Of a stretch of 64,000 nucleotides of DNA, positions 46,901-59,512 are shown one piece after another. The stretch lies in contig JAPZLL010000011.1 in assembly GCA_036250225.1 (NCBI GenBank), positions 310,001-374,000 on the forward strand, in the 5' to 3' direction. The DNA is from Cercophora sp. LCS_1 (Eukaryota > Ascomycota > Sordariomycetes > Sordariales > Lasiosphaeriaceae). Numbering within the stretch: the first letter of the stretch is position 1; each line of letters opens with the position of its first letter. The notes under the pieces are model-generated. The model was not told the origin of the DNA, ran no database searches, and saw only the letters and a program-made list of their open reading frames with translations. The position numbers and the translations under genes were made by a program.

Positions 46901-48048
46901 TCACCACGGCGGCATTGCCTTGTTGATGGATTGCACATCCTCACGCGGTCACCAAATCGCCTGCCGGGCACCAGATTATGTCGGTTGGCCGTCCCGCGGC
47001 GTCACCTTGCTCCGAATCGGCATCTGATGGTCCGCCGGATTCTCTTTTCGGCGTAGTCTCTGGACCCATCGACTCGATTTCTCGCCGTGCTTCTGTCGCC
47101 AGGTTTGATGCCAAGCCAATTTGGCAACTGTCAACCGGCTCTGTGCCGCCCCGGACTTTTTCAATCCGGAAGCCATGGCCATTTCCCACCCGTCGTCACC
47201 AAGCGGAGACTGGAAAGAACCCTTGCTGCCCTGGTTTTCAAGTTGTGCCAGTCCACGAGCCCGGAAGGCGAACGCGGCACAAAACACTGCCAAAGTGCTT
47301 ACGAATTGCAATTCCGTGAGCCGTGCCAGGCGCGGCTCAGGCCAAAATCATGACGCTGTGATACCATCCTCTTGCTGGGGTGGGAATCGTGACGTTTTTT
47401 TTTATCTGGTTCCTGCATTCAAGAACCAAGGATAGATCAGGGAGGGTAGGGGTAACCACCCCCCCTTTACTAGAAAATCACATACTAGAATGTCCAACAA
47501 CAACTCTATAACGCAGGGTGCGTTGGGGCGACGGGGGTAGGGGGTTCAGGATGGTGGTTCGTACAATAGGTGGTAAGTGAAAGGTCAATTGAAACCTGGG
47601 TTACTCTCTGGCTTGAGTTCCGTACTACTATCGCCTATTTTCTTTAAAAGGCAAGTCCAACTTTTATGGAGTCCTGTAGAAGTTGCCAATATCCACGGTG
47701 AAGGCTATATCCCATTGTTTTACCCTGAACTTACCCTTAGCAATTTCCATGTTCGTGCGTGATCCTGAGCCGCTCCTGAGCTGGGGTGAGCTATGGGCGA
47801 GCCTAGCTTGTATAGCCGTGTGGCCCAATTTTGGACCCTAGACTAAAGTTGCTATCCGGAAATTTCGGCATGTTCCTCGGTTCTATGCTACCTTAACCAT
47901 GCTAACGTGTCGATACGCCCTCAGGGGCAATCTACATACAAGAAACACTTTCTCGAATGAAATACGTGCCAGATGACACCGTCTAGTAGAGTGCCCGCCC
48001 TTTGAAAAATGATCGGTCGTAATCCGAACCTTTTAATTACCCTTTTTT
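43923..48048. other. Long intergenic region, 4.1 kb
   Basis: Separates the GH16 promoter from the 3' end of the second NACHT gene. The minus strand has a TATATA-like element near 44306-44311 that could serve the GH16 gene. Frames up to 241 codons (45287-46012) are low in complexity and unsupported. From about 47440 to 48000 the DNA is more AT-rich with stops in every frame and may be decayed mobile DNA. No gene was recognised. Confidence 0.5.
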
Positions 48049-51000
48049 CTACGCCCACATCTCCGGGACTCGGAGTCTTGGGTCATCACGTCGCCACATT
48101 ATATCCCTCTCTACCAGACGCTTTTCCGCCTCCCGTATTGTCTCCCACTCCTTGGCATCTGATGCAACCCTATTGACCAACTCATCGAGACCTATGGAGC
48201 GGGAAACCCCTGTCTGTGGAAATTCTTTGTGGACTACGTGTGTCGGCACTCCATCCAGCGCCTCTTTGCGGAGGTAGGACTCGAGTTCTGATAGATGAGC
48301 TGTGTCATTCGTGGTGCAGAGCAATCCCGAAATTTCGGCAATCTTTCCCCCTGGACGAAAAATCATCATTCGTTCGATCTCTGGACCGTCAGTCCGTACC
48401 GCATCGAGGATTGTGTCAACCTCTAGTCGCAACTTGGCATGCTCTCCCTGTTTGAACGCAAAGCGGAGGATGTATTGCAGGACGAATTTTGTCCGAGCCT
48501 CAAAAAAGACTATGTCCCTCAACGAGAATCCGAATAGTGATAGGAATGTTAATGGCACGTTCGACAGTGAACCAAAAGGGGGCTCTTTCCAGGGCTTTAT
48601 TTCCAGTATCATCGGAGCTGAGAGGGCCACGGCGACACCGTCTTGATGGAGGAGCGTATTGATGGTGGCTAGTAGTCGTTTTTGTTGCTCTGGCTTCATT
48701 CGGGGGACTTGACATAATTTGGCTACTGTCGATGAAAGAGCCGAAAATGGCACGAATGATGACCTCCCGATATCGCAGATACATGGAAGAGTTCGTAGTC
48801 CGAGATCAACACTAGCGGCCTTTTGAACCAACCAGTCTCCCATGTTCAAGCACTCGTCCGAAACCGGGGACCTGTTCTTCGTTGCAGTCTGGATAAATAA
48901 GAAGCTCATGTAGGCAGGCGATAGCTGAAGCTCCGGATTTCCTCTCTTTTTGCGTTGTAGCGCTTCTTGAAAGAGCTCGGTGGCACCTTCCTGTGCCAGT
49001 AGACCAAGGAGGTCGACGTGTTCCAGACAGCCGTCGGTTTTCCTGCCCCAGGTGCTGGTGGCGATGGACCTTGGGAGAAGCGAATCCATCAAGGCTAGAA
49101 ACTGACTTGCATGTTCGCGAGTTATTTTCCCTCCCTTTAGAAGACGGTTTACCATTTGAAGACCCGTGGATGGCCTCCGGAAACCCGTAATTCCGTGATG
49201 AAAACCCACGAGCACCGATGACAGGGTGTCCTTTGCCAACCACGCCTTTACTGTGTTGTAGCAGTGTTGTTGAGTTGTCGTTTCATCGTGGGCAAGAAGC
49301 TGTCGGCCATCTGGGTCATCGGTCACGAAGTCGCGGGCTGATCGGTGAACGAACCGAATTACGAAGCTCGGAATACGGTACCCTAGGTAGTGTGCTGGAA
49401 TGACCTCCAGCAAGCCAGCGCACCGGGTTTTGACATGGTGTATAGTTTCGTCACGCATCTTTTGTAAGTCTTGACCTCGAGTGAATCGAAATTCTTGGCC
49501 GTATCGAAGTATTTCGTTTGTCAACCTTGTGTTTTTTGCCAGTAATAACGCGAAATCGTCATCTCCCTGCTCAAACCAGGCTGGGGCCTCGTTCCTCACG
49601 ACTTCCATAGCCAGGACTATGTTCAAGTACGTGGCCGCATCGGTTCGGTACATCTCCTCGTCATCCCCCAATCGGCTCCACATTTGTTTGTAGAGAGCCT
49701 TAAGGTCCTTGGGGAGCTTCTGGAGGCGGTTCTGCAACTCCTGGAAGCTGTCTTTGCCCTGAAAGCCCCGTTGTAGACTCCTCAAAGCCAGGGTAACCCA
49801 CAAGAAGACACCTTCGGCCATAGAACATATTTTTCTCACAAGACCTTGATACTTCTTCTTCTCGTCATCTGAACGCACTATCTCCTCTGAGAAGATTGTG
49901 ACAGACGAAAATTCGTTTCGAAGAGTATGCGATGCAAAGTTCCAGATGTCCATGTACGTTAGATCCTGAATCTTGAACGTGGGGAAGGAATCGAGATAGT
50001 TGTGTAAAGTGTGTTCTGGCCGGCTCGAAACGCAGAGTTTGAGTCTAGGAAGTGACTGCATCTCGTCTAACAGTTCAACCAGCTGCGGTTGTCCATCCGA
50101 AGGATCTATCTCGTCCAGACCATCGATGAAGAAGCAATGGGCTTGGCAAGCCTGGAGGCGAACAAGACGGAAGAGCAGATCCTTGAGTTGCTGCTCGCTC
50201 CAGTCTGAGTTAAAGGCCATGAGTCGAAAAGTTGGAAACTCAGTTAGGACCAATTCTGAGATGAAGTAAGGGTTCTTCGGGTCCGAACTTGAAACTAGAA
50301 GCTGAAAAACCAGCGAGCATAGAAGCCCTTTGATCTTTGCTTCGAGCGAAACCCCGGAGCTCCATATGAAGTGGGACGCAATCCTAAAGCCGCCGGAGCT
50401 AGAAATGCCATCGGTCCTGTTGAGCAAGGCCAATGTTCTTGAATCATCAGCCACGAACTTCATGAAGGTGCTTTTGCCTGACCCAGGCTTTCCGCACACC
50501 CAGAAGAGCTTGGAATCGGGGGACTGAAGCCACTCGCAGAACTTATCCGAGGCAGCTCTGACACGAAGGTTGTGCTGGACCCGTTCCCGGCGTTGAACAT
50601 TCGAGTCTTTTCGATCAGACATTCTATGGTCACAGAATATCCATTCAAAAGTTTTGCAGTGAGGGTACTTGATCTGGTTGCGCCTCTCATTCATGGTCGG
50701 ATACCTTAAACTTCCGAGAAGTTGGTCATGTCTCGATTTCTTGGCGGCCTTAGTGTTTGCCGCCTCGTGGCTGTCGTGGGTGTCTTTAATGGCCTGGCGG
50801 ATGTTGTGATGCGCGGTTGTGGAATCTGTCTGTAACTCCTGGAGTGTTGATTCTAATGCGACCGGGGCAATCGCGTTGGTGATGTGATCCTTGATTGAGG
50901 CCGTCTCGCGGACCAGCAGATGTTCAAGACGCGTGTTCCCCTGCGAAAATGATAGAATGAAGGAACGCAGCGCTGAGTCCAAGTTGTCGAAACCATCGCA

Positions 51001-51546
51001 CTGGGATATTTGGATGGCCTCGGCTTTGGTGCTGGCACCACAACTTGTTAGTATGTTTTACCTCGGTGTTAACGTGGGATGTGGAGGTGCGTACCAAATG
51101 TTGACAAGCAGTCGTGTCTCGAGTGCAATCCGATGTCTCTCGACCAACTTTTCTAATTCCTTCACTTTGCTTTTCCGTGAGTTCTTGACTACTTGAAGGG
51201 CCGTGGTAAAAGACTGGATCATGTTTCCTTTGGCTCCCGCGGTGGTCTTTGGACTGCTGAATCCATCTTGCAATGACTTGACCGCTTTTTGGCAGTCTCT
51301 GGCGACCTTCAGCAGTTCTTGCTCGCTCTCGGTCAGTTGCTGCGTTGCATTTGCTGCGATGGCCTCAGCATCGTTGAATGCTTTGGTCAGGCTCTCCGAG
51401 GTACCAGCGAGGGGTGTTGCCAACTCGGGGACTTGGCCTCTCTCACGGATGTCTCTGTAAATTTTGCACAAGTCTCCAGCAAAACTGAGCACTTGGAACA
51501 CGTTGCAGGCGAGCCCGAGGGCCGCCAGCGGTTCGAGGCCGGACAT
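48049..51546 (-). CDS. NACHT-domain NLR-like protein without visible repeats
   Basis: A second STAND/NACHT protein, about 1144 residues. Exon 1 (51095-51546) encodes an N-terminal helical domain of the type common in fungal NLRs (MSGLEPLAALGLACNVFQVL). The intron 51032-51094 has a GTACGC donor and TACTAAC branch; an AAG acceptor 12 nt earlier would keep the frame but lies too close to the branch site. Exon 2 (48049-51031) carries Walker A GKPGSGKST (about residues 331-339), Walker B CFFIDGLDEID, SSRPEH, then a region like the domain that often follows NACHT in these proteins (YRTDAATYLNIVLAMEVV). The last 350 residues contain no ankyrin, WD40 or TPR repeats that I can see. The frame is uninterrupted. 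A role in non-self recognition is inferred from the family. Confidence 0.87.
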
Positions 51547-52377
51547 TCGGGTTTACAAGTTGGGCGCCGTCTTGTGGGTGAGGGGAAAGGTTGGGAAAAG
51601 AGGGGATTTCGGTGCGCCGAATGGTTGTGAAGACGGCCATATGCATCATTGCCTGAGGCCAAACGACACGCAGCAGAGCTCCGGCGAACGCCACAGCTCA
51701 GTCCATGTTTTAATTGATCAGAACAGAGCCCTGCTTAATCCGTTGGTCGTCGTTGAGTGGCCACAGGACGGTCACTCCCACAACGCCAAGACCACAGGCT
51801 CATTGATCCCTGATAACGGTGCCTAGCAAAACAAATCGGTCGGATAGCACATAGAGATCTTAATTCTAGATATTAATTATCTGAACACAGCACAATTTAG
51901 CACTGGCAAAATCTAGGTACCTGCCTACCAAACATTCGAAACATGCACTCCACCCGATCTCCCTAACTCCCGGTCCTCATGATCCACAGCAACAGCAAAC
52001 ACCCTCACTTCTCCACTTTCCTTTGCTTGCCAGCGCCAACTACCAAGCTCGTCTTAAATGAATGCCTCCCAACACCCCCCAGATATCGATCCCAGCTACC
52101 CCCTTCCCAAATAAGAACCATTTCTCCGTCATTGTATCCCCGTTCCACGATACCCCCACCTGAATGCCATCATCTTTGCGACCTGACACTACCGCAGGCT
52201 TCTCCCGAGGCCTTCCTTCCTAACCATATCTGAACGCCCTCTTTCGCGTCTAAATACGCATGAAAAGGAAGGGCTCCATCTCCCAGATACTCCCGTCAAA
52301 GCACCACGAACACTCCATCCCACAAACACATTGCTATTGTCAAGAAGCTACGCATTTAAATTTCAGGCGCAGGACAT
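51547..52377. other. Intergenic region, NACHT promoter side
   Basis: About 0.8 kb between the second NACHT gene's start and the relic that follows. It includes AT-rich DNA around 51840-51910 and a C-rich stretch around 52050-52160. No independent gene was recognised. Confidence 0.5.
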
Positions 52378-53349
52378 GTCGGTTGTTATCCATGCCGATG
52401 CAGCCCGGGGCGGCTACTTTGCCACAATGCTGCCCGAGGCCAGCGAAGTGGCGCTATCCAGACGGGAGACTCAACAAGGACGTCGAGGAAGCCAACTATT
52501 TGGTGAGCCGCGTTGTCAGTCGACTATGGACGACCCCACGACCATCCCGCTGTACTTGACATGACTGAGTTCTCTCCCGAGCTCTACGGCGCTAGGTGGC
52601 TAACTTCAAGAAGAGGCTCGAGCCGGAGAACTCGGCCGAAGACCTGCTTGTTCTCAGGAACGTTGTTCAGCGCACAGCTAACCGCGGTAGTGGTATCATC
52701 TACGCACGTCTTCTCATTGCCATTACGAGCATTGTCAAAGATCGGCCTCTCAACTCGGCCCCCCACGACCGCTCGTGCCCCTCTGGGTTCACGCCCTTTT
52801 ACCTCTACGGCACATCGTCGGACCCTCATATGGACCATATTCTCGTCCGCTCACCCAACATTACGCTCTCGGCGGGCGGCTTCTCATTGTCGCTGGATGA
52901 CGGGGCCTCGGTCGACTCGCTGCTTGGGTGCGGCGCAATCCTGTCGATTGACGGGCAACACGAGGCGGCGATGCAGCCGTTCGGAGATACGAATGACGAC
53001 CTGCCGAGGGATTTCTTCTTTGGGCCCGGCAAAGACGTTTGATGTCAAGGTGTGGGAAGACCCAGCTGGACCAGGCGAGAGCGCATTGGGGCTGGTGGAC
53101 AAGGTGCGTGCTGCGCCGCCGGCTGCAAAGGGCACGGTGACGTTGGATGAGAGGACGTGGTGGTGGACGTGGAAAAAGTCAACAGGGATCCGTGGAAGGT
53201 CAAGGAAGAAGTCGTGGTGGGGCGATGGAGGGAGAGATTCAACAGGGCCGGAAAGTCGATGGAGACTGAAAAGTGCGAGGTTTGTTCTTGAGATGAAACC
53301 ACGAAGGATGGGAGATCCCGTCTCCCCACGGGGCGATTTGACGATTTGA
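52378..53349 (+). pseudogene. Frameshifted gene relic, possibly PLP-dependent decarboxylase-like
   Basis: Protein-like sequence continues across three frames. Frame one gives SVVIHADAARGGYFATMLPE, close to the HADAAWGGYF cofactor-site stretch of group II PLP decarboxylases but with Arg for Trp. Near 52455 the sense moves to another frame (RYPDGRLNKDVEEANYL), then a probable intron (GTGAGC at about 52501 to an AG near 52584) leads to FKKRLEPENSAEDLLVLRN and FSLSLDDGASVDSLLGCGA. At about 53035 another shift is needed to pass from DFFFGPGK to FDVKVWEDPAGPG and onward. The catalytic Lys region is not found. I infer a truncated, twice-frameshifted relic; the family assignment is tentative, while the frame breaks are seen directly. 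Sequencing error could explain one break. Confidence 0.4.
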
Positions 53350-53983
53350 CAAGGTTTTGGATACTTGAAGAACACACAGACACTGACAAGCTCGTTCCAG
53401 TCACTAGTTTGATTTGATGCCTGGGTCCAGTTTCAGACCCCAACCCCTGTCGTGCTCTAGAACAATGCGACGCTTCTTTTTTTTTTTTTTTTTTTTTGAT
53501 TCCAATTTCGATTCAACTGCACTTTTGCTCTCGCTTGCGACGCAGCGGGACTCGGTGCTACAATTCCAATCGGTGGCGGCAGATGGGGACCACGAGGACC
53601 GCGGTGCCACGTTGTTCGGCTCCGTTGCCCCTGGACGAAGGCTGGCAGCGATGTGACACAGGGGAGAATAGCCGAGAATCCGGGCGACGCATAACACCGC
53701 GCCGCAATCCCGCGCCAATCAGTGGAATTCACCCAGCCGACAGGAGACGCCATGGCCGGCAGACAGTTGATTGCGAGAGACGCGGCACCATACCATGTTG
53801 AATCCTTCGCGGCGCAGCATCCGCTACCGAACATTGGGTCAATGCTCCAAACCTGAGGGTGGCGCTCACACCACCACACTTCCAAGGTGAAGCAGAATTC
53901 TCATCGAATATCTCATCTCGGCCGATGTTCTCTCTTTTCATTTTCATTCTTCACCTCTTCACCATCATGGACTGCTGAGCAAC
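53350..53983. other. Intergenic region with a long T run
   Basis: About 0.6 kb upstream of the DUF3433 gene, with a T run at 53477-53497. It probably holds that gene's promoter. No gene was recognised. Confidence 0.5.
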
Positions 53984-56900
53984 ATGGCGCGCTTCTGGAA
54001 GCGGCGGACGGTCCCGTGGACCCCTGAGAGCGCACGACGATCCGATGGGCATCCGATGCCCAATTACAAGCCCGTCTCGCTAGGATGGCCGTTTCTCACT
54101 GTGTTGGGCCTCTACTTGGGGCTTCTCATTGGGCTTGTGGAATATGGGAATCGCATCCTTCCACAGTCTTATGACTGGGACGTCGACAGTTTGGCGCCGA
54201 CCCAAGGCGATGCAGTTGGGCGACCGTCTGGGTTTATCACGGGTGGTCTTCGAGCAAGACAGACAGCAGCTCCTGAACCGATGTTGGCTCCCCGTTCCAC
54301 GCCACGGGCTAGTCGACTACAAGCGAAACGGCCAGCGGTTCCCCTCCGACGACACTCTGGGCTCCGGTTCGTGAGGAGAAATGAGACGGGATATAGAAAT
54401 GGGACGGCACCGACGCCGTTCATGGTCAGCGGCACTGATGGATATTCACCGGCACTGTTTGACTATTTTAATCTTACTCACCCACCGCCGACATACAATC
54501 TTTCGACTTCGCTGAATGAGACACATGACGAAGAACCAGAGCTGCGAAAACGCATCCCGGGCATGGACAGCTTTGGCGAGCTCAGCGGCCCCGTGGTGAG
54601 ACTAACCTACGACCTACACTTTTTCTCGCAAGAAATCGGCAGGGAATACCAGATGCGTCTGTCGTTCACCGAGCTCAACCCCGAAGATCCGGGAACCTAC
54701 GCCCAGCGCGTCCCGGGCTGCGACTTTGACAGCCCCCTCAAAGTATCTGACAGAACGTGGTGCGTCGACGGCATGGTAACATGCAACGGACCCGAGGTCG
54801 TCTTTCACGAGGACAAGGCCTGGGAGAAGTGGCAACAGGCCTCGGCGTTTGAAGACCAACTGCTCTCGTCTGGGACACCCATCTTCTACAGGGGCACCCG
54901 GACCTGGTACAGCAGCGATGATCCCGACTGGCCGCGCTGCCAAGGCCCAGATCTCGAAGGCATCTACAAGCGCTACCAGTTCGATCGTTTGACGGCCATC
55001 CCCGACAACTTGAACACCGAGAACCTCCCTGTCGAAACGGCCATCGTCATCAACGACGAATCAGGTAACAGCCCAGCCACAGTAACAGGGGAGATCCTCT
55101 ACGGTCTGAATCCATCCGGCTCGCTCCAACCCACGGCAACGCGTCTCAAAGCGCTACCATCCGCCACTGTCGCAGCGACAACATACACCGACGCCCAAGG
55201 AAAAACCCACACGGCATCTCCCACCATCCTCAAAAACACAGCCGGGGTGCCAACGGCAACCGCATTCGTCCTCACCCTCCGCGACGCCAGCGGAAACCCA
55301 ACACGCACAACAACCTCGGTGATAACCTCGACCCTCCTCACCCTCCGCGACTCCTCCGGCAACCCGACAGCAACACTCACCGTCGACCTCCCGCGGCCCG
55401 TCCGCACAGTGCACACCCTCACCGACGCACAGGGAAACCCAACCGCCACGATCACCGTGACCAACCGCGCGACCGCCACGCGCGCGGCACCGCCCGTCCC
55501 CGTGGTCCCGTCGTCAGACAACCTTTTACACCTGGTGACACCCTCGGAATACTGGCTCATCCTCTTCCTGCCCATCCTGCTGGCCATCATCGCGTCCATC
55601 CTGGCACAGATCCTCTACTCCGACATCCGCGCCTTGTTGCCCTTCAACGCGCTCACCCGCCAGGACGGCGCCAACGCCGGTCAGAGCCTCGCCATGAAAA
55701 CGGGCGGGCTGTCGGGCCTGCTGAACAGTGTGTATCTGCTGGTCCGCATGCGCGAGCCCTTGGCCTTTTTGTCGGACCTCCTCGTCTTTCTGCTGGCGGT
55801 CGTGGTGACGTTGTCTCCCGAGGCGGTGGGCATCAAGCTCTACGGACGCTGCGCGGCGGACAACAGCCGGGGATGCTACATGGGCGTGGCCATCTTCGTG
55901 CCGCCTAGCCGTGCCGTGCAGGCCATCCTCGGTGCTTGTCTGATGTTGGTGGTGGGGATCGCCGTCGTCTTGGCACGATGGAAAACGGGCGTCGCGGCCC
56001 CGACAAGGGGGATCGGGGCAACTGCTTCGCTTGCACAAAACGCTCAGGTGCGCGGGCTGCTCAGGAACGTGCGGGTCAATCCAGGCGGGGAAGTCACCGG
56101 CGAGGAAGTCATGGAACGGCTCGGCGGTCGGAAGTTTTGTCTCGGACGATTCAGGGCATCGACGGGTATCATCGAGTATGGGATCACCACCACTAATACT
56201 ACGGATATCAGAGGAAGGACGTTTGGAAGTCGTCTGACAAAGGCAGAGACGTTCCTCAAGCGGATGAGGGTTCCGTCGTGGGGAACCGTCTTTCCCAAGA
56301 GCGGATTGAAGAGACGGGCGAGGTACCGAGTGCAGGATTGTGCGGGGGTGGGCTTCATGTTGGGGATTATGGGCTTGGTGGTTTATTATAACGTTACCGG
56401 GCGGGATGCGTATGAGGAGGAGACGGGGTTTGAGACGTGGATGAACGATCAGAATTTTGGGGTGCGGGTGGTGTTTACGGGGTTGGGCGTTGTGATTACT
56501 TTTTTGTGGGATGGGTTTTATGCCAGTGAGTTTTTCTCTCCCTTCAAAAATACCACGGAAAGCTGCTAACGAAGGGGGGGAAAAAAAGGAACCGCCATGC
56601 TCGAACCTTACCGCCAGCTCTGGATCAAAGAGCAGGAACCCGCCGACGCGGTCATGGTCTCACCGCCCACATCCGTCTTCACTGGCTTCGCTGGCGCCGT
56701 CAAACGCGGCGAAGTCTTCATGACCATCGTGGCATTCACGACCATCCTCGCCAAATTCGTGCCGACGTTGTTATCGACAGTCCCGTTCAGTCCCATCCAG
56801 ACGTGGCAGCTGCATCTTGTCTGTTCGTGGATGACGGTGGGCAGTCTGGCGTTTATGAGTCTGGTTTTGGGCTACGGACTGTTGTTTGTTCACTATCCGC

Positions 56901-57145
56901 CTCTGCCTATCGATCCGGCGACTCTTGCTGGGAGGATCTACTATCTGTGCGATTCGCCTGCTGTGGAGGATTTCAGGGGTTTGTCGTTGCTCAGCGGACG
57001 GGAGTCCAAAAAGAGGGTTGATGGGAGAAAGAGATACAGGTTTGGCAAGATGATTGGGGCTTCGGGGGAGGTTAGGATTGGGTTGGACAGGGTTGATAAT
57101 GGGTGGGATAGGTACGCGAGGAGGAAACTGGAGCGGGAAAAGTAA
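53984..57145 (+). CDS. DUF3433-family multipass membrane protein
   Basis: A large fungal membrane protein of about 1032 residues. Exon 1 (53984-56525) and exon 2 (56589-57145) join through a 63-bp intron with a GCTAAC branch site and an acceptor after an A run. The N-terminus has the family hallmark PNYKPVSLGWPFLTVLGLYL as the first membrane segment. A long loop of about 430 residues follows, with several N-glycosylation sequons and imperfect repeats such as TLRDASGNPTRTTT and LTDAQGNPTATITV. The C-terminal half has further hydrophobic segments (YWLILFLPILLAIIASILA, LSDLLVFLLAVVVTLS, ILGACLMLVVGIAVVLA, VFTGLGVVITFLWDGFYA, and two in exon 2) and the family motif LEPYRQLW. The function of the family is unknown; a surface or cell-wall-facing role is only inferred from the loop. 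Confidence 0.85.
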
Positions 57146-58828
57146 TGTTTTTTTTGTGTGTGTTTTTACACGATATACCCATAACTTGAATTCAGCTCTC
57201 CGACAACAATAATCTCACAATCCTTCCATCTTCTTGCGTGAGGCTGAACAAGAACCTGAAAACAGAAGGTAATATCATGTTCAACACGGAGTATTGTGCA
57301 TACCACAGCCCAACTCTGTATATTGAAAATGAAACAACAAACCTGGCTTGACCGAACTGACTGTGACTGAAATCCCAGGGCGATGTCGGCGTCACCGCCA
57401 CGTTCTTATCTTGTTTTCCCCCTTCCTGGCATCATCCCGTGCACACATGCACAACCAGCAGGACACCACCTCGCCCGGATCCGGAACAAGCTTTTTTTTT
57501 TTCTTCTTCTTTTCTGACTCCTTTTGCGTGCTCGGGGCGCCTCATCTGGCCGTCTCAGAAGACGTCGTCACTCGCTCGTCTAAGCAGCGCTGATTCGCAA
57601 AGCTAGATTAAAAGCAATCTATTTTCCTGGCTCCGCTCAAGGGTACCTAGGCTCACACGGATTGTGCCCCCAGGATGCAGCAACCAGTCGGCTTTTATAT
57701 TAACCTGGCCGACCCGTTTAGGAAGTCCCGGCCATATTTGGTTCCCCCAATCCCCCAGATTGCAAGCAGTGCAACAGAAAAGGCGACAAAAGTCACATCG
57801 GCCTGGGGATGATAACCAGCGGTGCGTTGGACGATGAATATTCGAGAAGCAATTGTGACAAACGATTCATTTGTTTTCTCACCTTGAAACTGGTTATGCA
57901 TGCACCCACCCCAGGTTGTGATGGGTGACGATGTGTCGCGTGGGGAATCGTTCTGATGTATTGATTCGTGTGTTGCTGTTTTTACCCGGTTTCCCAACGC
58001 GGAAGGTGACGGCAAGTCCATGTCAAGGTGCTTGGCGATGGATGCATGCCGCCCGCCGCCCTGTGTCAACGAGGAAGAAAGGAGGGCCCTGCCTGGGGTT
58101 TCCCCGTCGTCGGTTCGATTCGATTCGATACGAAGCCTTGAGCCGTCCGAGCTGGGGATCGCTACCACTTTCTATTCCCGTCACTCTGATCTCGACCCAA
58201 AACCCCCACGGCCCCGGAGAAAAGACGGCATCCCGACAGATAGTAAAGAGACGGCCGCTAATCTTGGGTTAGGCAGGCTCATTTCAACTGCCGCTGACAA
58301 GGACCCGGTTCTGGGACTGGGACGCGGGTAGGGCCTAGCTGTTGGACATGTTTCCGTTGGTCGACTTACACCTGTCACAGTGCAGAGGATGCGGCTGTTC
58401 AGAGATCCCTTTGCTCCTCTCTCGCTCGGACTGTTTTTTTTTTTCAACATCTAATGGCACTGACTGACTCCATCTCTTGGGTTGCACACGGCTCAGAGCT
58501 ATCCGAGAGTGGTGCCGTCCGGATGCCACCGACGACGGTGCAGTCAGTTGGGCCCGTGCCGCCGAGCACTATCGGCCGATGGACGGCGACTGACTGACAG
58601 CAAAAGGAGGGCTGCATCACGGGCACGTCGGATCACGCCAACGACGGGAGGCTTGGGCCAAGCCCCGTTGGGTAGGTCGGTCAGCGTCGATGGATGCCCG
58701 CTTGGACGCTGCACTCGTTCGCGTGTGAGTGACGACCTTCCTGACGCGCCCTGAGGGTATCACGCACCAGACTGACGCCAAGTCCTCATCCGGAAGGTCT
58801 GCGTTCTCTTGTCAGTGTTGTCTCGATG

Positions 58829-58836
58829 ATAAATAG
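58829..58836 (+). promoter_or_regulatory. TATA-like element of the subtilisin gene
   Basis: ATAAATAG lies 177 bp before the protease ATG, a reasonable position for a TATA element with a leader of about 150 nt. The leader would then include the CCAT tetranucleotide repeat. Confidence 0.4.
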
Positions 58837-58881
58837 AGGTCGTCTCGTCGTTTTTGATGTTTGTTCCAAGCAGACAAGCAA

Positions 58882-58911
58882 CCATCCATCCATCCATCCA
58901 TCCATCCATCC
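58882..58911. repeat. (CCAT)n tetranucleotide repeat
   Basis: About seven perfect CCAT units, followed by a C/T-rich stretch, in the presumed 5' leader of the subtilisin gene. Confidence 0.85.
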
Positions 58912-59012
58912 CTCCTCTTCCTCATCATCTCCCTCATATCAAGCCGTCTCACCTCTTTCTTTTCCCCATATTCTCAACTACCGCTACCCTTATACTCTGC
59001 GCTACCGCCAAG

Positions 59013-59460
59013 ATGCACCTCTCTCTGGCAACCCTCCTCCCCCTAGCCCTCGCGGCACCCGTCATCCAGCCGCGCGGAGCCGCCCAGGTAATCCCCGGCA
59101 GCTACATCGTCAAGTTCAAGGACGGCACATCGTCGACCAAGGTGCAAGACACCATCAACAGTCTCCCGGCCGTCAACCCCAAGCATGTGTACCGCCACAG
59201 CAAGTTCAAGGGCTTTGCCGCCGACCTGTCGAGCAAGACGCTCAAGACAGTCCAGGGCCTGCCCGAGGTCGAGTACATTGAGCAGAACGCCGTCTTCACC
59301 ATCAACGACTATGTCACGCAAAAGGACGTGCCCTGGGGCCTGGCCCGCATCTCGCACCGCTCCAAGAACCAGACGTCGTACATCTACGACGAGAGCGCCG
59401 GCGCGGGTACCTGCTCGTATGTGATCGACACGGGTATCTATGTTGAGCATTCCGTACGTT

Positions 59461-59512
<52 letters not shown>

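Larger units (their letters stand above)
57146..59012. other. Intergenic region with protease promoter
   Basis: About 1.9 kb between the DUF3433 stop and the subtilisin start. It contains T runs near 57494 and 58435, GATTC repeats near 58113-58130, a TATA-like ATAAATAG at 58829-58836 and a tetranucleotide repeat next to the protease start. A 157-codon minus-strand frame at 57695-58168 lacks support. Confidence 0.5.

Noticed and set aside
57695..58168. 157-codon minus-strand frame with a hydrophobic C-terminal stretch
   Set aside because: Only one hydrophobic segment and no recognisable motif; the remaining sequence looks random and promoter-like.
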